The notes beneath the pieces are model-generated. The model worked only from the letters and a program-made list of their open reading frames with translations, was not told the origin of the DNA and did not search any database. This document shows, piece by piece, positions 25,981 to 34,176 of a stretch of DNA of 45,943 bases. Position 1 is the stretch's first letter. Every line of letters starts with the position of its first letter. The stretch comes from an uncultured Muribaculaceae bacterium (GTDB lineage Bacteria; Bacteroidota; Bacteroidia; Bacteroidales; Muribaculaceae), in the NCBI GenBank assembly GCA_910584055.1, contig CAJTZS010000033.1:1-45943 (forward strand), in the 5' to 3' direction. A program made the position numbers and the translations under genes.

Positions 25981-27171
25981 CTATTTATTCAACAGATCGT
26001 ATTTCTTGAATACCTTTTCTATCGCTTCAAGAGAGCGAGTCACTTGCTCTTTTGTATGGGTGGCCATAAGGGAATAGCGGATTAGGGTGTCGTGCGGAGC
26101 CACGGCCGGAGAGACAACCGGATTCACAAACACTCCTTCATCAAGAAGATCTCTTGTAACCTGGAAAGTCTTGAAGTCATCACGTATGAAGAGAGGTATA
26201 ATTGGTGTTGACGTATTACCGATCTCGCACCCCATTGCGCGGAAATTCTCAAGAGCATAATTGGTAATGTCCCAAAGATGTTTCTGGCGCTCCGGTTCTG
26301 CAAGCATGATATCAAGCGCGGCACTTGCAGCGGCAGTTGAAGCCGGGGTGATAGACGCCGTGAAGATATATGAACGCGAATGATGACGCAGATAGTTGGT
26401 TATGACTTTGTCTGTCGCGATGAAGCCGCCTAACGAAGCGAATGATTTGCTGAACGTGCCCATGATGAGGTCAACATCGTCAGTCAGGCCGAAATGATTG
26501 CATGTGCCCCGTCCGCCTTCTCCGAAGACACCGATACCGTGAGCCTCGTCCACCATCACTGTGGCATTGTATTTCTTTGCCAGGCGCACTATCTCAGGAA
26601 GATTTGCCACATCGCCTTCCATGGAGAACACTCCGTCTGTCACAATCAGCTTAACTTTGTCGGGATCACATTTCTTCAACTGGTTTTCCAGCGAAGCCAT
26701 GTCATTGTGACGATATTTCAGATAATTGGAAAAAGCGAGACGACGACCCTCTATAATCGACGCGTGATCCTGCTCATCCAAGATGATATAATCTTCACGA
26801 CCGGTGAGAGTGGAGACAACCCCGAGGTTGACACCGAAACCGGTGGAATAAAGCATCGCATCCTCCTTACCGACATAATCGGCAATTTTCGCCTCGAATT
26901 CCTTATGAATGTCAAGGGTACCGTTAAGGAACGGAGAACCAGCCATACCTGTACCGTATTTCTTTGTCGCCTCTATTGCAGCCTCAATCACTTTGGGATG
27001 GTTGGTGAGACCCATATAGCTGTTCGAACCAAACATCAGCACTTTCTTGCCGTGCATCATCACTTCAGTGTTCTGCTCACTCGAAATCGCACGGAAATAA
27101 GGATAGACACCTGCGGCTTTCGCTTTCTGAGGAGCGTCATAAACCGATAGTTTCTCTTGCAAAAGTTTCAT
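25981..27171 (-). CDS. spt: Serine palmitoyltransferase
   Basis: This 396-residue PLP enzyme of the alpha-oxoamine synthase family condenses serine with an acyl-CoA to start sphingolipid synthesis, a hallmark of gut Bacteroidales. It closely follows the Bacteroides Spt pattern: LLQEKLSVYD at the start, VLMFGSNSYMGLT, DEAHGIGVFGEGGRG and the PLP lysine in GTFSKSFASLGG. The ATG at 27171 matches that N-terminus; an ATG 39 bases further upstream at 27210 is also in frame. Relatives with the same fold (Kbl, BioF) are less likely by overall similarity. It is monocistronic, with its own promoter and terminator. Confidence 0.88.
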   Translation of the reverse strand: MKLLQEKLSVYDAPQKAKAAGVYPYFRAISSEQNTEVMMHGKKVLMFGSNSYMGLTNHPKVIEAAIEATKKYGTGMAGSPFLNGTLDIHKEFEAKIADYVGKEDAMLYSTGFGVNLGVVSTLTGREDYIILDEQDHASIIEGRRLAFSNYLKYRHNDMASLENQLKKCDPDKVKLIVTDGVFSMEGDVANLPEIVRLAKKYNATVMVDEAHGIGVFGEGGRGTCNHFGLTDDVDLIMGTFSKSFASLGGFIATDKVITNYLRHHSRSYIFTASITPASTAAASAALDIMLAEPERQKHLWDITNYALENFRAMGCEIGNTSTPIIPLFIRDDFKTFQVTRDLLDEGVFVNPVVSPAVAPHDTLIRYSLMATHTKEQVTRSLEAIEKVFKKYDLLNK

Positions 27172-27279
27172 ATACAATTTTCTATATGGAGTTGACACAC
27201 TCGAAGCCATTCCGTCTTAAAGACTTAATAGACCCGCCAATGCGCCATCTTTCGTTATAGGTGAAATCAAATCAGAATA

Positions 27280-27287
27280 CAAAGTTA
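27280..27287 (-). promoter_or_regulatory. Promoter -7 element for spt
   Basis: On the minus strand this reads TAACTTTG, matching TAnnTTTG. The -33 region is not distinct. It is divergent from the GH43 promoter 33 bases away. Confidence 0.45.
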
Positions 27288-27319
27288 ACAATTTTTTAAG
27301 AAATCACATAGATTTTCGC

Positions 27320-27327
27320 TAATTTTG
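27320..27327 (+). promoter_or_regulatory. Promoter -7 element for the GH43-type gene
   Basis: TAATTTTG fits the Bacteroidota -7 box and lies 33 bases before the ATG at 27360. A T-run about 22 bases upstream stands in for the -33 box. Confidence 0.5.
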
Positions 27328-27359
27328 CACAAAATTCATAATACGAAAAAGGTTAAATC

Positions 27360-28445
27360 ATGAAAAATTCGTCATTATTATCATTGACTGCAGGCTTACT
27401 GTTCTCAGCGTCTCCCCTCTCGGCAGTTTCAGCCCTACCATCCGAAAAAGACATGGATGCATACCTTCTTGTGTTTTTCTCGGACTCTGACCACAGCGTG
27501 CATTTTGCCGTGAGCCATGACGGTTATTCCTTTACCGCCCTCAATGACAACCGCCCGGTAATTGCAGGCGACACACTCGCCGACCAGCGCGGCATCAGGG
27601 ACCCACACATCTACCGAGGTCCCGACGGTAGTTTCTATATGGCTATGACCGACCTTCACATATACGCGAAAAAGCATGGACTACGCGACACGGAATGGGA
27701 ACGTCCTAACGAATACGGATGGGGAAACAACCGCGGTCTGGTGCTTATGAAATCCAAAGACCTTATAAACTGGACGCATAATGAAACCCGTCTCGACAAA
27801 CTTTTTCCTGATGAATTCGGAGAAATTGGGTGCGCGTGGGCACCACAGACTATCTATGATCCCGAAAAGGATGCGATGATGGTATACTTCACTATCCGCA
27901 AGAAGGGAGAACATCTCAACGACGCAACCAAAGACGAACGAAAGACAAGGTTGTATTACGCTTATACCGACAAAGACTTCACACGCCTTGTCTCAAAGCC
28001 AAAGAAGCTATACGAATATCCAAATGAAGATATCCAAGTGCTCGATGCCGACATATACCCCCTCCCCAAAGGAGGATATGCCATGACATATGTGGCACAG
28101 GAAAATCCGGGCGGAATAAAGATTGCTTTTTCAGATAAGATAAATTCAGGATATAATTATATTGAGAAACAGATCGACCACGAACCTAAAAGCTGCGAAG
28201 CGCCCAACGTATGGAAACGTATCGGCGAAGACCGCTGGGTGGTAATGTATGATGTTTTCAGTATCAATCCTCACAATTTTGGATTTGTCGAGACAACTGA
28301 TTTCAAGACATTCATTCCTATCGGACATTTCAACGACGGGCCGATGAGGGCAACCAATTTCACAAGTCCCAAACACGGAGCCGTAATTCAGATAACTAAG
28401 GAAGAGGCCGAAAGGCTCGAGAAACATTTCCCCTCCAAGTTATAG
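27360..28445 (+). CDS. Secreted GH43-type glycoside hydrolase
   Basis: This 361-residue protein has a signal peptide (residues 1 to about 25; SLLSLTAGLLFSASPLSAVSA), so it is periplasmic or exported. The rest fits a five-bladed beta-propeller of the GH43/GH32 type. Features are IRDPHIY with candidate base D81, CAWAPQTIYDPEKDAMMVYF, DADIYPL and an acid-bearing SCEAPNVWK. Family members are mostly arabinofuranosidases or xylosidases; the substrate cannot be told from sequence. It is not in a polysaccharide utilisation locus here, as no SusC/D genes adjoin it. Confidence 0.82.
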   Translation: MKNSSLLSLTAGLLFSASPLSAVSALPSEKDMDAYLLVFFSDSDHSVHFAVSHDGYSFTALNDNRPVIAGDTLADQRGIRDPHIYRGPDGSFYMAMTDLHIYAKKHGLRDTEWERPNEYGWGNNRGLVLMKSKDLINWTHNETRLDKLFPDEFGEIGCAWAPQTIYDPEKDAMMVYFTIRKKGEHLNDATKDERKTRLYYAYTDKDFTRLVSKPKKLYEYPNEDIQVLDADIYPLPKGGYAMTYVAQENPGGIKIAFSDKINSGYNYIEKQIDHEPKSCEAPNVWKRIGEDRWVVMYDVFSINPHNFGFVETTDFKTFIPIGHFNDGPMRATNFTSPKHGAVIQITKEEAERLEKHFPSKL

Positions 28446-28498
28446 ACACATCTAATATCCTCTATTTTAGAAGTTATTTAAACAATTTCAATAAATAA

Positions 28499-28543
28499 GC
28501 GCGTCGTTTTTGACAGATTTGACAAAAACGACGCGCCTTTTCG
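28499..28543 (+). terminator. Intrinsic terminator after the GH43-type gene
   Basis: A 14-bp perfect stem (28499-28512 with 28523-28536, GCGCGTCGTTTTTG) around a 10-base loop is followed by CTTTT. The remaining 190 bases to dnaK are A/T-rich. No CIRCE element or clear TAnnTTTG promoter was found there. Confidence 0.85.
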
Positions 28544-28732
28544 CATTTTTTGAACTCGTACATTTTCAATAATTTACAAAATTTAAGTAAAAAATTTTTA
28601 TCTTATCGAAATTTTTAGCACATGATTTGTTAATATATTGAGTGAAAAGATAGCCGGACAGATTTCGGAATTATCTTAGAAAATGATAACACGATAGAAA
28701 TTAGAATAATAACATAAAAATCTTATAGAATC

Positions 28733-30637
28733 ATGGGAAAAATTATCGGTATCGACTTAGGAACTACCAACAGCTGTGTAGCTGTGCTTGAAGGTAAAGA
28801 CCCTGTTGTAATCCCCAACAATGAAGGACGTAACACCACTCCTTCCGTAGTGGCATTCGTAGACGGCGGTGAAAGAAAAGTTGGTGACCCGGCAAAACGT
28901 CAGGCTATCACCAACCCTACCCGCACAATATATTCAATCAAAAGGTTCATGGGCGAGAAATGCGATCAGGTAACTGACGAAATCAAACGTGTGCCTTATA
29001 AAGTAGTATGCCAGAACGACATGCCGAAGGTTGACATCGACGGCCGTGACTATACGCCTCAAGAGATTTCAGCCATGGTGCTTCAGAAGATGAAGAAGAC
29101 TGCAGAGGATTATCTCGGTCAGCAGGTGACGGAAGCTATCATCACCGTGCCTGCATACTTCGATGACTCTCAGCGTCAGGCCACAAAAGATGCCGGCGAA
29201 ATCGCAGGTCTGAAAGTGATGCGTATCATCAACGAACCTACAGCCGCTGCCCTCGCCTATGGTCTTGACAAATCAAACAAAGAACAGAAGATCGCAGTGT
29301 TCGACCTCGGTGGTGGAACATTCGATATCTCCATCCTTGAACTTGGCGACGGTGTGTTCGAGGTTAAGTCTACCAATGGTGACACACACCTCGGAGGTGA
29401 CGACTTCGACCACGTAATCATCGACTGGCTCGCCGATGAATTCAAGAACGATGAAGGTGTTGACCTCCGTCAGGATCCGATGGCAATGCAGCGTCTCAAA
29501 GAGGCCGCCGAGAAAGCTAAGATCGAGCTTTCAAGCTCTACCTCCACAGAGATCAATCTTCCTTATATCACGGCAACCGCAACAGGTCCGAAACACCTTG
29601 TGAAGACCCTCACCCGAGCTAAATTCGAACAGCTTGCTTCCAAGCTTATCGATGCAGTGAAGGCTCCTTGTGTAAAGGCACTTCAAGATGCAGGGCTGTC
29701 AGCTTCAGAAATCGATGAAGTTATCCTCGTGGGTGGTTCAACACGTATCCCCGCTATCCAGACAAAGGTAAAAGAAATCTTCGGCAAAGAACCCAACAAG
29801 GGTGTCAACCCGGATGAAGTTGTTGCCATCGGAGCAGCAATCCAGGGCGGAGTGCTCAGCGGAGATGTAAAAGATGTCCTTCTTCTTGACGTTGTACCCC
29901 TGTCAATCGGTATCGAGACTATGGGCGGTGTGATGACAAAACTTATCGACGCCAACACCACTATCCCGACCCGCAAGAGCGAAGTCTTCTCTACTGCAGC
30001 CGACAATCAGCCCGAAGTTACAATCCGTGTCCTTCAGGGTGAGCGTCCTATGGCAGCCGACGACAAGCTCCTCGGTGAGTTCAACCTCGGCGGCATAGCC
30101 CCCGCACCGCGTGGCGTTCCTCAGATTGAAGTGACATTCGAGGTTGATGCCAACGGTATCCTTAACGTAACTGCGAAGGACAAAGCCACAGGCAAAGAGC
30201 AATCAATCCGCATCGAAGCCTCCAGCGGTCTTAGCGACGCAGAAATCCAGCGCATGCGCGACGAAGCAAAGGCAAACGAAGATGCCGACAAGAAAGCCAA
30301 AGAGCGTGCCGACAAACTCAACCACGCCGACTCAGTGATCTTCCAGACCGAGAAACAGCTAAGCGAGCTTGGCGACAAGATTCCTGCCGACAAGAAAGCT
30401 GCCATCGAATCAGCCCTTGACCGACTGAAAGAAGTTCACAAGAATCAGCTTGTTGAAGACATCGATTCCGCTGTAAAAGCAGTCACCGACGCCTTCCAGG
30501 CAGCATCGCAAGACATCTACAACGCCCAGCAGGCAGCAGGAGCCGGCGCACAGGCCGGTCCTCAGCCCGGAGCCGGTTCACATCCCCACAACGACGAAAA
30601 AGACGTAACCGACGTCGAGTTCGAGGAAGTGAAGTAA
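28733..30637 (+). CDS. dnaK: Chaperone DnaK (Hsp70)
   Basis: This 634-residue Hsp70 begins GKIIGIDLGTTNSCVAVLEG. The ATPase domain runs to about residue 380 (AVFDLGGGTFDISILELG; EVILVGGSTRIPAIQ). It is followed by the linker, the substrate-binding beta domain, the helical lid and the C-terminal VEFEEVK. It folds and protects proteins with DnaJ and GrpE, neither of which is adjacent. It is monocistronic between two terminators. Confidence 0.98.
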   Translation: MGKIIGIDLGTTNSCVAVLEGKDPVVIPNNEGRNTTPSVVAFVDGGERKVGDPAKRQAITNPTRTIYSIKRFMGEKCDQVTDEIKRVPYKVVCQNDMPKVDIDGRDYTPQEISAMVLQKMKKTAEDYLGQQVTEAIITVPAYFDDSQRQATKDAGEIAGLKVMRIINEPTAAALAYGLDKSNKEQKIAVFDLGGGTFDISILELGDGVFEVKSTNGDTHLGGDDFDHVIIDWLADEFKNDEGVDLRQDPMAMQRLKEAAEKAKIELSSSTSTEINLPYITATATGPKHLVKTLTRAKFEQLASKLIDAVKAPCVKALQDAGLSASEIDEVILVGGSTRIPAIQTKVKEIFGKEPNKGVNPDEVVAIGAAIQGGVLSGDVKDVLLLDVVPLSIGIETMGGVMTKLIDANTTIPTRKSEVFSTAADNQPEVTIRVLQGERPMAADDKLLGEFNLGGIAPAPRGVPQIEVTFEVDANGILNVTAKDKATGKEQSIRIEASSGLSDAEIQRMRDEAKANEDADKKAKERADKLNHADSVIFQTEKQLSELGDKIPADKKAAIESALDRLKEVHKNQLVEDIDSAVKAVTDAFQAASQDIYNAQQAAGAGAQAGPQPGAGSHPHNDEKDVTDVEFEEVK

Positions 30638-30657
30638 GACCAATAACCAACGATAAT

Positions 30658-30699
30658 AAAAAATGGCGTGTAATTCAATGAGTTACACGCTATTTTATG
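30658..30699. terminator. Intrinsic terminator after dnaK
   Basis: AAATGGCGTGTAA pairs with TTACACGCTATTT around TTCAATGAG (one G-U pair), ending in T-rich sequence. Its 3' end touches the stop of the convergent metallophosphoesterase, and its A-rich 5' side could terminate that gene too. Confidence 0.8.
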
Positions 30700-31219
30700 T
30701 CATATTAAGAATGTGTTGACTTTGAGCCGGAGCATTTCTTTGATGACACAATCGGTGTGACCGAAGGGTGGACAACTTCGCCAGTATATCTCCTGAGCCA
30801 TAGTTGATGCAATCATCATAGTCAAGTATGCCGTAAGCCGGAGAATGAGTAATCAGGACTTCGGTGTCTGTTGGAATGTCGGCATAGTTGCGGCTCTGAC
30901 GGTCTGTTATGCAGTCGCCCATAAACATAGGCACACCGTAAAACTTCACCCCCTCAATCTCAACGTCAGAGTTGCAGAGGTAATGTACGTTACTGTCCAA
31001 TCCGTCGATATTGGCTCCGTAGAGGTAATCGTCATGGTTACCACAGATAAAGATTTTGTGCTTGTATGGCAAGTCGCATAACCAGTTGAGGAAGTCGATG
31101 GTTTCCTGCTCCGTGCCTACCATGCAGAAGTCGCCGGAATGAACCACTACATCGGCCTCGGGCAAATCCCGGAGCCGCCGGTGGCAGTTATGAGTGTCGG
31201 AAAGATGGAGTATTTTCAT
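30695..31219 (-). pseudogene. Metallophosphoesterase with disrupted C-terminus
   Basis: The first 140 residues are a clean calcineurin-like phosphoesterase: LSDTHNCHRR near residue 6, VVHSGDF near 26, ICGNHDDY near 58 and ITHSPAYGILDYDDCINYGS near 123. The last metal-binding motif GHxH is missing. After LAKL the frame runs into an unrelated tail (CHQRNAPAQSQHILNMT). Two other frames of the same DNA read VVH and then PFGHTD...VNTF, recalling the lost HLFGHTH and TFSN segments, so small indels seem to have broken the 3' end. Active members can act on nucleotides or cyclic phosphates. It is divergent from rtcB. It might still fold, but loss of GHxH should remove metal ligands. Confidence 0.65.
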
Positions 31220-31231
31220 TATCGTTTTTTA

Positions 31232-31239
31232 CAAAGATA
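31232..31239 (-). promoter_or_regulatory. Promoter -7 element for the metallophosphoesterase gene
   Basis: On the minus strand this reads TATCTTTG, fitting TAnnTTTG, 13 bases before the start codon. The -33 box is not clear. Confidence 0.4.
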
Positions 31240-31292
31240 ACTCTTATGTGTATCAGAAACGGTTACAGGTGGGAGAAATTATAATTATTTTT

Positions 31293-31360
31293 CCTGTATC
31301 TCAAAATGGGACACATTATGATTATTTTTGCGCTGTGAGATAAACCTGTGGGCAAAATGG
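31293..31360. promoter_or_regulatory. Two copies of a CCTGT...CAAAATGG motif upstream of rtcB
   Basis: Copy A is CCTGTATCTCAAAATGGG (31293-31310) and copy B is CCTGTGGGCAAAATGG (31345-31360). Each is preceded by an ATTATxATTATTTTT stretch, so the two form an imperfect tandem repeat about 52 bases apart. A third copy precedes the WYL gene (32723-32740), in the same position relative to the -7 box. They are candidate binding sites for the WYL regulator. Confidence 0.6.
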
Positions 31361-31376
31361 TTGCGCAACGACATTT

Positions 31377-31384
31377 TAACTTTG
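31377..31384 (+). promoter_or_regulatory. Promoter -7 element for rtcB
   Basis: TAACTTTG matches the Bacteroidota -7 box, 26 bases before the rtcB ATG. The expected -33 box is replaced by motif copy B, suggesting activator-dependent transcription. Confidence 0.55.
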
Positions 31385-31410
31385 CATCGTAAAATTAAAA
31401 ACATCAGAAT

Positions 31411-32664
31411 ATGAAGATAATAGAAGGACATGACGTAAAGATATTTACGGACAACATAGAGGAGAATGCCTTGGAGCAGATCAAGGAGCTGCTTTCGATT
31501 GACGTATTTTCCGACAAGAAGATACGCATCATGCCGGACGTTCATGCCGGAGCAGGCTGCGTCATTGGGTTCACCGGCGACCTCGGTGACAAGGTCATTC
31601 CCAATATAGTGGGTGTTGACATCGGCTGCGGTATGCGCATTCTTAATCTCGGCAAACTCTCCGATATTGATTTTCACGCATTCCACGAACATATCCGGGG
31701 CAATGTACCTTCCGGTATGATTGTGCGCGAAGATAGGTTTGGCTTCAAGCCGCTTGTCGGTGAGGAAATGGAGATTTACCGTGAGGTTAAGCAACTTGTG
31801 ACCGAACTTTACTGCTACCGTGATATTAAAGACTCCGGGCGTATCAACAAGGCAATCGGTTCGCTCGGCGGCGGCAACCATTTCATCGAGCTTGACAAGG
31901 ATGATGAGGGGAACGTGTATCTCGTTATCCACACCGGTTCACGCAACTTCGGCAAGCAGGTTGCCGATATCTATCAGGCAAAAGCGGTGAAGCACCTTAC
32001 CGATGGTACCGACGAGTTTGAAGAGACCGTCAAACGCACCATTGAGGAATACAAAGCGGCTGGGCGCCGCTCCGAGTTGCAGGGTGTCATAAAAAAGATG
32101 CGCAAGGAGCATCAGGACGCAGAGCCACGGCCCCCTTCTGCACTTTGCTATGTCGAGGGTGAAGGGCGTGAACACTATCTCCATGATATGCGTCTCTGTC
32201 AGCGTTGGGCGGTGCTCAACCGTAAACTTATATCTCTATTGCTCATGCGGTTCTTTCCCGGGGTGGAGGTGAAAGAGGAATTTGAATCAGTCCACAACTA
32301 CATCAGCGATGACAACATCATCCGTAAAGGCTCCATCTCGGCAGCCGCAGGGGAGCGTTGCATCATCCCGCTGAACATGCGTGACGGCTCGTTGCTCTGC
32401 ACCGGAAAGGGAAATCCCGACTGGAACTGCTCGGCTCCTCATGGTGCCGGGCGAGTGTTGAGCCGCACTCAGGCCTACGAGAAAATAACGATGGAGGACT
32501 TCGAGGCATCCATGCAGGGCATCTATTCGGAGTCGGTCAACGACTTCACCCGCGACGAATCGCCTATGGTCTATAAACCGGCAGCGGAAATTATTGCCAA
32601 CATCGGCGACACCGTCACTATCGACACCATCATCCGCCCGATCTTCAACTTCAAGGCATCATAA
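31411..32664 (+). CDS. rtcB: RtcB-family RNA ligase
   Basis: RtcB joins RNA 2',3'-cyclic phosphate (or 3'-phosphate) ends to 5'-OH ends using GTP and manganese, in RNA repair or tRNA splicing. In the 417-residue protein the metal and active-site residues are present. These are DVHAG at 43-47, VGVDIGCGM with C73, GGGNHF at 153-158, HTGSRNFG with H174, HNY at 295-297 and the guanylylated histidine H344 in SAPHGAGR. It is somewhat shorter than the roughly 480 residues of archaeal RtcB, as in the bacterial RtcB-like subgroup. It is divergent from a damaged phosphoesterase and followed by a WYL-regulator operon that shares its upstream motif; no RtcA or RtcR is seen. Confidence 0.94.
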   Translation: MKIIEGHDVKIFTDNIEENALEQIKELLSIDVFSDKKIRIMPDVHAGAGCVIGFTGDLGDKVIPNIVGVDIGCGMRILNLGKLSDIDFHAFHEHIRGNVPSGMIVREDRFGFKPLVGEEMEIYREVKQLVTELYCYRDIKDSGRINKAIGSLGGGNHFIELDKDDEGNVYLVIHTGSRNFGKQVADIYQAKAVKHLTDGTDEFEETVKRTIEEYKAAGRRSELQGVIKKMRKEHQDAEPRPPSALCYVEGEGREHYLHDMRLCQRWAVLNRKLISLLLMRFFPGVEVKEEFESVHNYISDDNIIRKGSISAAAGERCIIPLNMRDGSLLCTGKGNPDWNCSAPHGAGRVLSRTQAYEKITMEDFEASMQGIYSESVNDFTRDESPMVYKPAAEIIANIGDTVTIDTIIRPIFNFKAS

Positions 32665-32722
32665 TGAAAACCTATGCAATGTATTCATAGTAGAGTTGCC
32701 TCCGCCTACAGAAGATGATAAA

Positions 32723-32760
32723 CCTGTATTGCAAAATGCGATAGATTTATATTAAATTTG
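32723..32760 (+). promoter_or_regulatory. Promoter and operator of the WYL operon
   Basis: Motif CCTGTATTGCAAAATGCG at 32723-32740 is preceded by GATAAA, exactly as in copy B before rtcB. The -7 box TAAATTTG is at 32753-32760, with a TTG at 32729-32731 spaced 21 bases. The shared motif suggests autoregulation and co-regulation with rtcB. Confidence 0.6.
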
Positions 32761-32780
32761 CGATATAAATTCATCACGAT

Positions 32781-33683
32781 ATGAACCAACTGCAAAAATA
32801 CACGTGGCTGATTGATACAAACCGCCGTGCCGGAAAGATTTCGCATAAGGAACTGTCCGACCGCTGGGAGCGTTGCAAGGATTTGAGCGACTGCAAGCCG
32901 CTTCATCGTGCCACGTTCAACCGCTGGCGCGATGCAATCTTCTCTCAGTTCGGTATAATCATCGATTGCCAGAAAGTAGGTGGTTATCTTTATTATATCT
33001 CCAATCCGGAAGATATTGATGAAGACAAACTTAAAAAATGGATGCTCGACTCCTTTGCCGTCGGCAACATCATCGGCGAGAATCTTTCGCTGAAAGGGCG
33101 TATATTGGTGGATGAGATTCCCTCGGGACGTGACCATCTGACCACTATTATGGAAGCGATGAAAGAGAATCGTGTGATAGAGATTACCTACTGTCCTTTC
33201 AAGAGGTCGCACGGCTATACATTCCCTATAGAGCCATACTGCGTCAAACTTTTTGAAAACCGTTGGTATGTCCTTGCCCGCAACAACCGCGATGAAACAA
33301 AGGTGTATGGACTCGACCGTTTAGAGGATGTCGAACTAACGGACATGACTTTTAAGCTGCCGAAAGATTTTGATGCCGACGAATTTTTCTCCACGGCCTT
33401 CGGCATAGTCATCGGATACGATGTTAAGCCGGAGCGAATAATAGTCCGTGCCGACGAAAACCACAAACACTATCTGAAGTCATTACCACTTCATCACAGC
33501 CAACGTCTCATAGAAGACTGTGGCGAATATGCCGATTTCGAGCTATATCTTTCGCCTACATACGACTTCATCATGAAGTTGCTTCAAGCCGGGTCCATGA
33601 TTGAGATCATTGAGCCGGTAGAGCTTCGCAAGGAAATGAGAGGTTGGATTTCAGACATGTATGAACTATATAAAAACGACTGA
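32781..33683 (+). CDS. WYL-domain transcriptional regulator
   Basis: This 300-residue protein has an N-terminal winged-helix-like region (residues 1-75; HRATFNRWRDAIFSQFG) and a WYL domain (about 120-300) with ENRWYVLARNNRD at 159-171. It ends in a WCX-like extension. WYL regulators bind nucleic acids or nucleotides as signals and often control defence or DNA/RNA-damage genes. It is the first gene of a four-gene operon, with 2 bases between its stop and the exonuclease ATG. It likely senses RNA or DNA ends and controls this operon and rtcB; that is inference from the shared upstream motif. Confidence 0.9.
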   Translation: MNQLQKYTWLIDTNRRAGKISHKELSDRWERCKDLSDCKPLHRATFNRWRDAIFSQFGIIIDCQKVGGYLYYISNPEDIDEDKLKKWMLDSFAVGNIIGENLSLKGRILVDEIPSGRDHLTTIMEAMKENRVIEITYCPFKRSHGYTFPIEPYCVKLFENRWYVLARNNRDETKVYGLDRLEDVELTDMTFKLPKDFDADEFFSTAFGIVIGYDVKPERIIVRADENHKHYLKSLPLHHSQRLIEDCGEYADFELYLSPTYDFIMKLLQAGSMIEIIEPVELRKEMRGWISDMYELYKND

Positions 33684-33685
33684 CG

Positions 33686-34174
33686 ATGCAGGACTTTGTT
33701 GCAATAGATTTCGAGACAGCCAACGGATGCCGCTCCAGCGTGTGCAGCGTCGGCATAGTTGTAGTACGGGGAGGTGTGACCGTCGATAAATTCTACAGCC
33801 TTATTAAACCCACACCTAACTATTATACTTATTGGACGACTCAGGTGCATGGCCTTACCCGGCGGGATACGGATTCCGCTCCCCTCTTTCCTGAAGTGTG
33901 GTCGCAAATAGCCGACAGAATTGAAGGACTGCCGCTTGTGGCCCACAACAAGCCTTTCGATGAAAGTTGTCTGAAAGCGGTGTTCACCGAGTACGGCTTG
34001 GAATATCCGGACTATGACTTTTATTGTACCCTCGCCGCCTCGCGTCGCTGTCTAAAACTCCCCAGCCATCAGCTTCACCTGTCGGCAGCCGCCTGCGGCT
34101 ATAACATGGAAAACCACCATCACGCCCTTGCCGATGCCGAAGCCTGTGCGGCGATAGCCTTAAAACTATTATAA
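33686..34174 (+). CDS. DEDDh 3'-5' exonuclease (DnaQ-like)
   Basis: This 162-residue stand-alone exonuclease of the DnaQ/RNase T fold has Exo I DFETA with D8 and E10, Exo II HNKPFDESC near residue 93 and Exo III HHALADAEAC near 146. All DEDDh residues appear intact, so it should remove 3' nucleotides from DNA or RNA using two metal ions. There is no polymerase or BRCT domain. It sits between the WYL regulator and the FtsZ-like gene with 2-base spacers, which implies translational coupling. A role in trimming ends for RtcB is possible but unproven. Confidence 0.9.
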   Translation: MQDFVAIDFETANGCRSSVCSVGIVVVRGGVTVDKFYSLIKPTPNYYTYWTTQVHGLTRRDTDSAPLFPEVWSQIADRIEGLPLVAHNKPFDESCLKAVFTEYGLEYPDYDFYCTLAASRRCLKLPSHQLHLSAAACGYNMENHHHALADAEACAAIALKLL

Positions 34175-34176
34175 GT

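Noticed and set aside
28560..28732. CIRCE or HrcA operator before dnaK
   Set aside because: No TTAGCACTC-N9-GAGTGCTAA-type repeat is present in the upstream gap.
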